DNA from: an uncultured Bacteroidales bacterium
Lineage (GTDB): Bacteria; Bacteroidota; Bacteroidia; Bacteroidales; UBA932
Assembly: GCA_944322575.1 (NCBI GenBank)
Contig: CALUPK010000077.1
Location: 1 to 53,594 of the forward strand
Reading direction: 5' to 3'
Length of the DNA: 53,594 bases
Below are positions 8,628 through 16,460 of the stretch, in pieces (position 1 is the first letter of the stretch; each line of letters begins with the position of its first letter). Below the pieces are notes generated by a model. That model worked only from the letters and a program-made list of their open reading frames with translations, did not search any database and was not told where the DNA came from. Both the position numbers and the translations under genes were made by a program.

Positions 8628-9737
8628 CTATCTGATCTTTCTTGTAAGCCGCTGGACAAATTTTGACTGCGACAGGAACTCGCTGGCGATGACGCGGAGT
8701 ACTGTGTAGAGAGGTACGGCTATCAGAATTCCGAATACTCCTCCGATCTGGCCGGCGATAAGGATAATCAGGAATATCTCTAAGGGATGGGCCTTTACGC
8801 TGTTGGAGTAGATGAGCGGCTGGAAGACATAGTTGTCGATGAACTGTGTGACGATAAAAATGGCGAGGACTATGATAAGGAAGATGAGCAGGGGCATCTC
8901 CACTCCATTGTTCAGATGGAAGATAAGTGCCATGACTACTGCCAGCAGGTCGCCGATGAACGGACCTAAATAGGGTATGATGTTGAGTATTCCGGACGCG
9001 AAACCTACCACTATGGCAAGCTGAGGGTCCATTTTGACGATGAATATGAGGCCGAGGCTGTTGAGGGTAGCAACGAAGAGAGACTCTAACGAGATGCCGA
9101 CGAAATAGCGTGAAAGCAGTGAGTTGATGGACTTGGTGGCTCTGCGGACATTCTCTTCGAGGCGGTCGGGGACGATGGATGTAAGAACGTCGGTAATCAG
9201 TCCGTTCTCCATGAGCAGGAAGAATGCAATGAATACGATGGAGAATACGGCTATGCCGAAATCAGTGATGAAGGAGGCCAAGGACACTATCAGGTTGGAG
9301 AACGTGCTGATGTTTATGAAGCCTTTGATGTAGTCGAAGAGGAAGACCTCTATCCTGAAATCCGGTTCGACGGATGGTATGGACTTGACTATGAATTCGT
9401 TGATTTTCTCTAACGGCTCATATACCTGAGTGCCGAGACTACTCAGGCTCATGTTGTTGATGAGGTGGACAAACTGGCCTATCATGGGAGCCAGCAGGAG
9501 GAACAGCGAAAGACATACGCAGATGATAAGAGTAAGTGTCACTGCTGATGCGAGCCATCTTGGCAGATGGAAATTCTTGATGCGGATCTCGGTCAGGAAT
9601 TTGACTACAGGCTTGCCTATCAATGAGATGACGACTGCTACCGCCAAGTACAGCAGGATAGTGCGGAAGTACCAGCCGAGGAAGACGACAATAGCTGTTA
9701 CAGACGCTATGATGATGTATTTCGCTAATTTATCCAT
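8628..9737 (-). CDS. AI-2E family (PerM-type) transporter
   Basis: A 369-residue polytopic inner-membrane protein. Hydrophobic segments lie near residues 5-40, 62-85, 150-180 and several between 210 and 345. Family signatures visible are ISLIGKPVVKFL near the N-terminus, NIIPYLGPFIGDLLA in the middle and a late GGVFGILIAVPLYTVLRV. Members have been linked to autoinducer-2 export or ion antiport, but the substrate cannot be told here. It stands alone on the minus strand between the TPR terminator and the RRM gene terminator, with a -7 element at 9761-9768. Confidence 0.9.
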   Translation of the reverse strand: MDKLAKYIIIASVTAIVVFLGWYFRTILLYLAVAVVISLIGKPVVKFLTEIRIKNFHLPRWLASAVTLTLIICVCLSLFLLLAPMIGQFVHLINNMSLSSLGTQVYEPLEKINEFIVKSIPSVEPDFRIEVFLFDYIKGFINISTFSNLIVSLASFITDFGIAVFSIVFIAFFLLMENGLITDVLTSIVPDRLEENVRRATKSINSLLSRYFVGISLESLFVATLNSLGLIFIVKMDPQLAIVVGFASGILNIIPYLGPFIGDLLAVVMALIFHLNNGVEMPLLIFLIIVLAIFIVTQFIDNYVFQPLIYSNSVKAHPLEIFLIILIAGQIGGVFGILIAVPLYTVLRVIASEFLSQSKFVQRLTRKIR

Positions 9738-9760
9738 AGTGTGAAATTATCTTTTACGTA

Positions 9761-9768
9761 CAAATATA
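9761..9768 (-). promoter_or_regulatory. -7 element of the AI-2E transporter gene
   Basis: TATATTTG on the minus strand, directly abutting the T-run of the upstream RRM terminator and 23 bases before the transporter ATG. No good -33 element was found at the correct distance. Confidence 0.5.
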
Positions 9769-9793
9769 AAAAAACACCGCAAATTGCGGTGTT
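9769..9793 (-). terminator. Rho-independent terminator of the RRM gene
   Basis: On the minus strand AACACCGC (9793-9786) pairs with GCGGTGTT (9780-9773) around a five-base loop, followed by T residues that run into the next gene's -7 box. Confidence 0.85.
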
Positions 9794-9817
9794 CGCTTTC
9801 TGAAAAGGTGAGAATTA

Positions 9818-10084
9818 TTATTCAGCGCTCTCTTCTTTAGGTTGAGGTTTCTCGTTGCCCACTGCTACAGTGATTGTGCGCCCCATATATTCGGTTCCAT
9901 TGAGGGCTTCTATAGCTTTCATGCCTTCTTCTTCTGACATTTCAACGAAACCGTAACCTCTCGATCTTCTGGTTTCCTTGTTGACAATGATTCTGGCAGA
10001 GGTTACTTCACCATAAGGGGTGAACAATGCTGTTAAATCCTCCTTTCTTACCCTGTAATTCAGGTTCGATACAAAGATGTTCAT
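9818..10084 (-). CDS. Single-RRM RNA-binding protein
   Basis: An 88-residue protein consisting of one RNA recognition motif. RNP2 is IFVSNL (residues 3-8) and RNP1 is RGYGFVEM near residue 45. A short Glu/Lys-rich tail follows (QPKEESAE). Such small RRM proteins are common in Bacteroidetes and bind single-stranded RNA; targets are unknown. The start at 10084 (MNIFVSNLNYRV) fits the RRM boundary and leaves the promoter at 10112-10141 upstream. It is monocistronic, with its own terminator. Confidence 0.92.
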   Translation of the reverse strand: MNIFVSNLNYRVRKEDLTALFTPYGEVTSARIIVNKETRRSRGYGFVEMSEEEGMKAIEALNGTEYMGRTITVAVGNEKPQPKEESAE

Positions 10085-10111
10085 GTGTGCAGTTCGGTTA
10101 TATTTTCCCCG

Positions 10112-10141
10112 CAAAGGTATAAAATTAATTCATACCTCAAA
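10112..10141 (-). promoter_or_regulatory. Promoter of the RRM gene
   Basis: Minus-strand TTTG (10141-10138), 18 bases, then TACCTTTG (10119-10112). The -7 element is a perfect TAnnTTTG and lies 27 bases before the ATG. Confidence 0.65.
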
Positions 10142-10182
10142 AGAAAATTTAACAAAACTGTTGCTCTATAAAGCTATCAGCA

Positions 10183-11619
10183 CTATTCGTGCCCATAGCT
10201 GCTCCCGTCGAAGCAGTGGGTGCAGACCATCTCCTTCGGAAGCCCTATGGAGGAGATGAGATTGTCTATGGTGTTGAATTTTAATGATGCTACATTTACT
10301 TCTTTCCGGATGTATTCCACCATCTCCGCGTATTCAGCGGTGTCGTTGCGTACATACTTGCCTAAGTTGCGGTCGTGCGCTCCTTCTTTCTGCTGGATGA
10401 ACCTGCGGCAGACGAGCTCCAGCGGAGTTCTGGACTCGGAGAAGTTGATGAACTCGCATGGATAGACTAAGGGAGGGCAGCTGATGCGCACGTGAACCTC
10501 CTTTGCACCGTACTCGTATAGGTTGCGGACGTTGTTGCGCAGCTGTGTGCCGCGGACTATGGAGTCGTCGCAGAAGACAGGACGGTGGTTGTGGAGGATG
10601 GCACCGTTGGGGATGAGCTTCATCTTGGCCACCAGGTTGCGTCTTTCCTGACTGGTCGGGGTGAAGCTGCGGGGCCAGGTAGGGGTGTACTTGACGTAGC
10701 CGTTGCGGAAGGGCACGCCCTTGCCGTCGGAGTAGCCTATGGCCATGCAGGTGCCGGAGTCGGGGATGGAGCATACGGTATCCATGTCGGAGTCGTCCTG
10801 TTTGGCCATCTTGTAGCCTAAGTTGTAGCGTACTTCGTCCACGTTGATGCCCTCGTATGAGGAAGCGGGATAGCCGTAGTAAATCCACAGGAAGGAGCAG
10901 ATCTGCATCTTCTTGCCGGGCTTCACTATCTGCTCGAGGGAGTCGGCTGTCATCCTGACGGCCTCACCGGGACCGAGGATGTATTCGTCCTTGTAGCCTA
11001 AGTTGGGAAAACTGCACGATTCCGAGGCTACTGCGTGGGCGATGACCCTCTGTCCGTCTTCCTCGGTGTCCTTCTTTCCGATAATCAGGGGGGTCCTGCC
11101 ATAGAGGTCTCTGCACGCGATGAGGCAGTTCTCCGTGAGGATTACGAAGGTACACGAGCCCTTGACCTTCTGCTGTACGGACTTGATGCCTTCCTCGAAT
11201 GAGGGGGAGCAGGTTATGATCTGGGCAATGAGCTCGGTCGGGTTGGTCTTGCCGGAGCTGAGCTCGGTGAAGTTCTTGTTCTGGGACAGCATCTCCTTCT
11301 CTAAGTCGGCTATGTTGCATATCTTGCCGACAGTCACGATGGCGAAGCGTCCTAAGTGGGAATTGACGACTATAGGCTGCGCGTCAGTATCACTGATAAC
11401 CCCGATGCCGAGGTTGCCGGTGTACTTGTACAGGTCGTCCTCAAACTTGACTCTGAAATAGGAATTCTCGAGAGAGTGGATATCCCTTGCGAAGATACCG
11501 TCACCGTTGTAGACCGCCATACCGCCCCTGCGTGTACCGAGGTGGGAATGGTAATCCACTCCGTAGAAGAGGTCATTTCTGCATTGCTTTGTGGAGATGA
11601 CTCCAAAGATTCCTCCCAT
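10183..11619 (-). CDS. PurF-like amidophosphoribosyltransferase lacking the glutaminase cysteine
   Basis: A 478-residue member of the PurF family, which normally uses glutamine-derived ammonia and PRPP to make phosphoribosylamine in purine synthesis. The N-terminal Ntn-type glutaminase domain is recognisable (SHLGTRRGGMA, NSHLGRFAIVTVGKI). The C-terminal phosphoribosyltransferase domain has the intact PRPP motif FCDDSIVRGTQLRNN near residues 348-360. The protein starts MGGIFG where active PurF has a catalytic Cys just after the initiator Met (MCGI-). No in-frame Cys replaces it before Cys13, so glutaminase activity should be absent. It may use free ammonia, or serve another role next to a canonical PurF elsewhere. 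I recall similar MGG-starting homologues in Bacteroidetes. A -7 element sits upstream at 11646-11653. Confidence 0.85.
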   Translation of the reverse strand: MGGIFGVISTKQCRNDLFYGVDYHSHLGTRRGGMAVYNGDGIFARDIHSLENSYFRVKFEDDLYKYTGNLGIGVISDTDAQPIVVNSHLGRFAIVTVGKICNIADLEKEMLSQNKNFTELSSGKTNPTELIAQIITCSPSFEEGIKSVQQKVKGSCTFVILTENCLIACRDLYGRTPLIIGKKDTEEDGQRVIAHAVASESCSFPNLGYKDEYILGPGEAVRMTADSLEQIVKPGKKMQICSFLWIYYGYPASSYEGINVDEVRYNLGYKMAKQDDSDMDTVCSIPDSGTCMAIGYSDGKGVPFRNGYVKYTPTWPRSFTPTSQERRNLVAKMKLIPNGAILHNHRPVFCDDSIVRGTQLRNNVRNLYEYGAKEVHVRISCPPLVYPCEFINFSESRTPLELVCRRFIQQKEGAHDRNLGKYVRNDTAEYAEMVEYIRKEVNVASLKFNTIDNLISSIGLPKEMVCTHCFDGSSYGHE

Positions 11620-11645
11620 AAAAGTAGTATTAGTTAATCCGGCCG

Positions 11646-11653
11646 CAAATATA
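11646..11653 (-). promoter_or_regulatory. -7 element of the PurF-like gene
   Basis: TATATTTG on the minus strand, 26 bases before the ATG. A TTG lies 22 bases further upstream, slightly more than the usual spacing. Confidence 0.5.
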
Positions 11654-11706
11654 CATCCGTTTTCCGAACTTTTCGCAAGAAAAACTTACCCTTTTTCGTC
11701 AAAAGC

Positions 11707-13092
11707 CTATAAGTGGCTGATAACGGCATTTATATCAATGAAAATTTTTATCACCGTCCTCAGCATTGAGGCGACGGTATCGGCAGCTCCGTCTCCGAGA
11801 CACGGAGCGACGAAAACAAAGGGAATCAGGGCCATGGAAACGCTTACTATCGGAGTGCAAAGCAAGTTTGCCAGCAGGGAGAAGAATGCGAATGTCCCGA
11901 AATGCAGGAATATTATGGGAGCCGTAGTCACTTGGCAGGCAACAGTCATCGCGCAGACGTCCGCAATGCTTCCAACGACTTTTCTGCGGGTGGGGACAAT
12001 GGCTCTGAGATGCGGATATATCAGGAAAATGGCGGTCATCGCCGCATACGAGAGCTGGAAGCTCAGGCCCGAGGGCGCGTCCGGATCAGCGAGAGTGATG
12101 ATGATGGCGCTGAGGGACATGGAGTCTATTCCGCTGCGGCTGCGGCCTATGAGTGCGCCGGCTTCGTAGATAGAGAACATCACGGCGGCCCGGAGGATGG
12201 ACACCCCGCAGCCGGTGAAGACGGTAAAAGCCCAGAGAGCAAGTATGATGATGACGGAGCGGACTCTGCGTGCTGCCGGAGAGTTGCCTGCAAATGCCAG
12301 AAGCTGCGTCAGCAGCCCGTAGAGCAGGCCTAAGTGCATGCCGGAGAGGGCCAGCAGATGGATTGCGCCGCTCTGCCGGAACGTCTCCTCAATTTCCGGC
12401 GGAATCTCGTCCTGATACCCATAGGCTAAAGCCTTGACTACCGCCCGGGTTTCGGCCATTCCGTCGGAAGGCATGGCTCTGTCCACGGCTGAAGAGAATT
12501 TCTTTCTAAGCCTTGCCGGGACTAATCGAAGGGGAGGGGAGCTGCAGGGACGGATGTCGAGCCGGGAATTGTCCCGGAAGAAGCAGGTGTAGAAAACCCC
12601 TTGCCTCTCCATCCACCGGCGGTAGTCGAAGTCAGGGGTAAAATTCTCCACCCTCGAACACCTGACGCCGACGGCGCGGACGGTATCCCCGGGCATCCAT
12701 TGTAATCCGGGGGGAATGTTATATATAATGGTGCCCTCATTCCCTATTTCCACCTCTAAGAACGGTCGTCCGGAGGAGGAGAGGCCGCCGTCGGAGATGA
12801 TACCCCCGAGGGTCATGCTGCGGCTTTCGCTCAGGGACGAGGTGCCGGGACCGGGCCGGAAGAACTCGTGCGCAGCGGCCCCGGAGGCTCCTAAGAAAGG
12901 GAAAATGCTCAGGATGATCCAGGGTATTTTCTTTCTTATCAGGAAAATGAGTGCAATATCGACCGTGCTGGCCATGAATATGACGGCGGCTGTGCGGATG
13001 CTCTCGTGGATACAGGTGAAAACATATCCGGCTGTCAGATTGCCGGATACGTACAGCAGTGCTGCCGTGAAAAAATAAAGCTCCCTCCTCAT
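11707..13092 (-). CDS. ComEC/Rec2 family protein, short form
   Basis: A 461-residue polytopic membrane protein. The N-terminal third has several hydrophobic segments, then a soluble beta-rich part (about 60-170, DUF4131-like). The ComEC core follows, with the hallmark AIHLLALSGMHLGLLYGLL and later transmembrane helices up to the C-terminus. Full-length ComEC forms the inner-membrane DNA-uptake channel and often carries a C-terminal metallo-beta-lactamase-like domain; that domain is absent here. Short forms are common in this phylum. DNA uptake is therefore a family inference only. It ends 87 bases upstream of the PurF-like start on the same strand. Confidence 0.85.
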   Translation of the reverse strand: MRRELYFFTAALLYVSGNLTAGYVFTCIHESIRTAAVIFMASTVDIALIFLIRKKIPWIILSIFPFLGASGAAAHEFFRPGPGTSSLSESRSMTLGGIISDGGLSSSGRPFLEVEIGNEGTIIYNIPPGLQWMPGDTVRAVGVRCSRVENFTPDFDYRRWMERQGVFYTCFFRDNSRLDIRPCSSPPLRLVPARLRKKFSSAVDRAMPSDGMAETRAVVKALAYGYQDEIPPEIEETFRQSGAIHLLALSGMHLGLLYGLLTQLLAFAGNSPAARRVRSVIIILALWAFTVFTGCGVSILRAAVMFSIYEAGALIGRSRSGIDSMSLSAIIITLADPDAPSGLSFQLSYAAMTAIFLIYPHLRAIVPTRRKVVGSIADVCAMTVACQVTTAPIIFLHFGTFAFFSLLANLLCTPIVSVSMALIPFVFVAPCLGDGAADTVASMLRTVIKIFIDINAVISHL

Positions 13093-13160
13093 GCCGTCCC
13101 AAGGTTTATTGTTTCATGGGGCAAGGTAATAATTGTTTACGACTTTTCCTATTTTTTGTT

Positions 13161-13168
13161 TATATTTG
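13161..13168 (+). promoter_or_regulatory. -7 element of the ackA-ptb-buk operon
   Basis: TATATTTG lies 39 bases before the ackA ATG, with a weak TTTA 21 bases upstream as a possible -33 element. Confidence 0.55.
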
Positions 13169-13207
13169 CAAGATTGATGGAATAAATTTTAACAAAATAA
13201 AAAGACT

Positions 13208-14416
13208 ATGATCGTACTGGTAATCAACTGCGGAAGCTCATCGCTGAAGTATCAGGTCCTCGACATGCAGGACGCTAACAATTATTCCCTTTTGGCCAAG
13301 GGACTTGTGGAAAGAATCGGACTCGAGATGGGGGAGGTGACCCACCGTCCCTCGGGCAAGGATAAAGTTGTAATCGACAAGCCCGTGCCCGACCATACCG
13401 AGGGCATCAAGTCCGTGCTTGAGCTGCTCACCGACCCCAAATGCGGTGTCCTCAAGTCTCTGAACGAGATTCAGGCCGTAGGTCACCGTGTGGCTCACGG
13501 CGGCGAGCTCTTCCCCGAGTCCTGCCTGATAGACGACAAGGTGATTGAGGGCATCGAGAGCCTCTGCGAGCTGGCTCCCCTGCACAACCCCGCCAACCTC
13601 CTCGGTATCCGTGCCGTCAAGACCCTCCTGCCCGCAGTGCCTCAGGTCGCAGTCTTCGACACATCCTTCCATCAGACCATGCCGGACTATGCGTACATGT
13701 ACGCCATCCCCTACGAGTGCTATGAGAACTACCGTATCCGCCGCTACGGATTCCACGGTACCAGCCACAAGTTTGTGGCCCAGAAAGCCTGCGAGTTCCT
13801 CGGCATGGACATCAGCAATTCCAAGATCGTGACCTGCCACCTCGGCAACGGCGGCTCCGTGACAGCGGTGCTCAACGGCAAGTCGGTGGACACCTCCATG
13901 GGCTTCACCCCCGTAGAGGGCGTGGTGATGGGTACCCGCTGCGGCAACATCGATGCCGGCGTGGTGACTTATATCCAGGAGAAGGAGCATCTGGATGTCA
14001 GCGGCATTACCAGTTTCCTGAATAAGAAGAGTGGCTTCCTCGGCGTCTCCGGCGTCTCCTCCGACTGCCGCGACATCGTCAATGCCCGTGACGGAGGCAA
14101 CTACCGTGCGGGTCTGGCCCTGAATATGTTCTTCCACAGCGTGCGCAAGTATATCGGTGCCTACAGTGCCGTGATGGGCGGTTTAGACGTGATAGTATTC
14201 ACCGGCGGTATCGGCGAGAACGACGCAGAGGCACGCGAGGAGATCTGCAGGACCCTCGGCTACCTCGGAGTGGAGTTCGACTCCGCAGCCAACGACGGAG
14301 TGCGCGGAGAGGACAAGCTGCTGTCCAAGCCCACTTCCAAGGTCAAGGTGCTGACTCTCACCACCAACGAGGAGCTGGTCATCGCCCGCGACACCATGCA
14401 CTTAGTACGCGGATAA
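13208..14416 (+). CDS. ackA: Acetate kinase
   Basis: A 402-residue ASKHA-fold kinase converting acetyl phosphate and ADP to acetate and ATP, reversibly. Signatures are MIVLVINCGSSSLKYQ at the N-terminus, the second family pattern in FHGTSHKFVAQKA, CHLGNGGSVTAV, and the C-terminal VFTGGIGENDAEAREE. Length is typical. Strong bias to C-ending codons suggests high expression. It is followed 48 bases later by a phosphate butyryltransferase-type gene rather than pta, so the partner that generates its acyl phosphate may be that enzyme or a Pta encoded elsewhere. Confidence 0.96.
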   Translation: MIVLVINCGSSSLKYQVLDMQDANNYSLLAKGLVERIGLEMGEVTHRPSGKDKVVIDKPVPDHTEGIKSVLELLTDPKCGVLKSLNEIQAVGHRVAHGGELFPESCLIDDKVIEGIESLCELAPLHNPANLLGIRAVKTLLPAVPQVAVFDTSFHQTMPDYAYMYAIPYECYENYRIRRYGFHGTSHKFVAQKACEFLGMDISNSKIVTCHLGNGGSVTAVLNGKSVDTSMGFTPVEGVVMGTRCGNIDAGVVTYIQEKEHLDVSGITSFLNKKSGFLGVSGVSSDCRDIVNARDGGNYRAGLALNMFFHSVRKYIGAYSAVMGGLDVIVFTGGIGENDAEAREEICRTLGYLGVEFDSAANDGVRGEDKLLSKPTSKVKVLTLTTNEELVIARDTMHLVRG

Positions 14417-14464
14417 ATATTCTGAAATAATAACACTAACAGTATAATTTTTAAAATCAAAGAC

Positions 14465-15370
14465 ATGATTACAAGTTTTGAACAGATCTATGAGATTCTC
14501 CGCTCAAAGACCCGTAAACGTCTGATCGCGGCATGGGCCGTGGACGACCACACTATCACCGCAGCCTACAAGGCCGTGGAACTCGGTATCGTGGACGCTA
14601 CCCTCGTGGGTGACGTCAATATGATCAAGAAGGTCTGCGAGGCCGAGAATATCGACCCCTCGGTATTCACCATCATCAACAACGAGAATGAGCTGGCCTC
14701 CATCGCACAGGCCGTCCTCATGGTGCGCGAGGGACAGGGCGACATCCTGATGAAGGGTCTTTGCTCCACCGACAAGTACATGAGAGGCATCCTGAACAAG
14801 GAGAAGGGCCTGCTTCCTCCCAAGGCCGTCCTCAGCCACGTATGCGTGCTGGACAACCCCAACTACCACAAGCTCATCGTTCTCGGTGACATGGCCGTTA
14901 TCCCTCTTCCTGACCTCAATCAGAAGATCGCCATCGTGAAGTATCTGGTCAACACCGCCAAGGCTCTCCAGATCGAGAAGCCCAAGGTGGCCCTGCTCGC
15001 CGCTACTGAGCAGATGCTGCCCGCCATGCAGGCCTGCGTGGACGCAGCCATCATCTCCAAGATGATCGACCGCGGTCAGATTCCCGGCTGCGTAGGCGAC
15101 GGTCCTCTGGCCCTCGACGTGGCCATCTCGAAGGAAGCCGTACAGATCAAGAAGCTCGTCAGCCCCGTGGCCGGCGACGCCGACTGTCTCCTCTTCCCCA
15201 ACATCGAGTCCGCCAACACCTTCTATAAGGTCAACTCCCAGCTCTGCCAGGGTGTCAAGCAGGCTGCCATCGTAGCCGGAGCCATGGCTCCCTGCGTGCT
15301 CTCCAGCCGTGCCGACAGTATCGAGACCAAGTTGAACTCAATAGCACTCGCAGCACTCACAGCAAAATAG
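14465..15370 (+). CDS. ptb: Phosphate butyryltransferase (phosphotransacylase family)
   Basis: A 301-residue enzyme of the phosphate acetyl/butyryltransferase family, which converts acyl-CoA and phosphate to acyl phosphate and CoA. The short length and the start ITSFEQIYEILRSKTRKRL fit the Ptb branch rather than the longer Pta. Other family segments are GDILMKGLCSTDKYMRGIL, LTHV-like LSHVCVLDNPNYHKL, and GDGPLALDVAIS. It is placed between acetate kinase and butyrate kinase, 12 bases before the latter, so it probably supplies butyryl or branched-chain acyl phosphate to Buk. Codon use indicates strong expression. Substrate range (acetyl, butyryl, isobutyryl) cannot be decided from sequence. Confidence 0.88.
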   Translation: MITSFEQIYEILRSKTRKRLIAAWAVDDHTITAAYKAVELGIVDATLVGDVNMIKKVCEAENIDPSVFTIINNENELASIAQAVLMVREGQGDILMKGLCSTDKYMRGILNKEKGLLPPKAVLSHVCVLDNPNYHKLIVLGDMAVIPLPDLNQKIAIVKYLVNTAKALQIEKPKVALLAATEQMLPAMQACVDAAIISKMIDRGQIPGCVGDGPLALDVAISKEAVQIKKLVSPVAGDADCLLFPNIESANTFYKVNSQLCQGVKQAAIVAGAMAPCVLSSRADSIETKLNSIALAALTAK

Positions 15371-15382
15371 AACCGAGGAATC

Positions 15383-16450
15383 ATGGCATATATACTGGCA
15401 ATAAACCCCGGTTCCACTTCTACCAAGATAGCTCTTTTCGAGGGGGAAAAAGAAGTATTTACAAAGACACTCAGACATTCGTCCGAGGAAATCTCGCAGT
15501 ACGAGAGGGTCATCGATCAGCTCGAGTTCCGCGAGAAGACCATCCTTGCAGCATTAGAAGAAAACGGTGTGAAGCTATCCGACATCGCGGTCATCGTAGG
15601 CCGCGGCGGTCTGCTCCGCCCCATATCTTCCGGTGTATATGAAGTCAATGAGGCAATGACCGCTGACTTAGCCTCTGCCTGCTACGGCGAGCATGCCAGC
15701 AACCTCGGCGGTATCTTAGCCAAGAGGATTGCAGCTTCGACAGAGGGCTGCAGGGCCTTTATCGCCGATCCCGTCGTGGTGGACGAGCTCACGGACATAG
15801 CCCGCGTCAGCGGTCATCCGCTCTTCCCGAAGATTTCGATTTTCCACGCACTGAACCACAAGGCCATCGCCAAGCTCTATGCCCGCGAGACCGGCCGCGC
15901 CTACGCTGACCTCAACCTCATCGTCGCCCATCTCGGCGGCGGAGTCTCCGTAGGAGCCCACAGCGGCGGCAGGGTAGTGGACGTAAACAACGCTCTCTTC
16001 GGAGAGGGTCCGTTCAGCCCCGAGCGCACCGGCGGTCTGTCCGCCATGCAGGTGGCTGACGCATGCTTCAGCGGCAAGTACACCCACGCTGAGATCAAGA
16101 AGATGATTTCCGGCAAGGGAGGTATCGTAGCCCATCTCGGTACCAACTCCTTCAAGGAGGTGGAGGACCGCGTGGCGGCCGGCGATGCGAAGGCAAAACT
16201 CATCTCCGACGCATTTGCCTACAATGTGGCCAAGGCTATCGGAGGCATGGCAGCGGCGCTCTCCGGCAAGGTGGACGCCATCCTGCTCACAGGCGGCATC
16301 GCCTATGGCAAGGAGCTGATGCAGCAGATAGCCGACATGGTGTCCTTCATCGCTCCCGTGAAGGTATATCCGGGAGAGGATGAGATGGGCGCCCTCGCAG
16401 GCAATGCCCTTGCGGTGCTCGAAGGACGCGAGGAGGTCAGGAAATACTGA
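15383..16450 (+). CDS. buk: Butyrate kinase
   Basis: A 355-residue ASKHA kinase that makes butyrate (or branched-chain acids) and ATP from the acyl phosphate. Signatures are ILAINPGSTSTKIALFEGE, the GRGGLLRPISSGVYEVNE segment typical of Buk, VAHLGGGVSVGAHSGGRVVD and ILLTGGIAYGKELM. Length is normal for the family. It is the third gene of the ackA-ptb-buk operon. Its transcript most likely ends at the hairpin at 16475-16510, which lies inside the 3' end of the convergent cstA gene. Confidence 0.93.
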   Translation: MAYILAINPGSTSTKIALFEGEKEVFTKTLRHSSEEISQYERVIDQLEFREKTILAALEENGVKLSDIAVIVGRGGLLRPISSGVYEVNEAMTADLASACYGEHASNLGGILAKRIAASTEGCRAFIADPVVVDELTDIARVSGHPLFPKISIFHALNHKAIAKLYARETGRAYADLNLIVAHLGGGVSVGAHSGGRVVDVNNALFGEGPFSPERTGGLSAMQVADACFSGKYTHAEIKKMISGKGGIVAHLGTNSFKEVEDRVAAGDAKAKLISDAFAYNVAKAIGGMAAALSGKVDAILLTGGIAYGKELMQQIADMVSFIAPVKVYPGEDEMGALAGNALAVLEGREEVRKY

Positions 16451-16460
16451 TTTTTCCGAA

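Noticed and set aside
13238-14137. A 299-codon minus-strand open frame opposite ackA
   Set aside because: Strong codon bias of ackA suppresses antisense stops; the translation has no family features.
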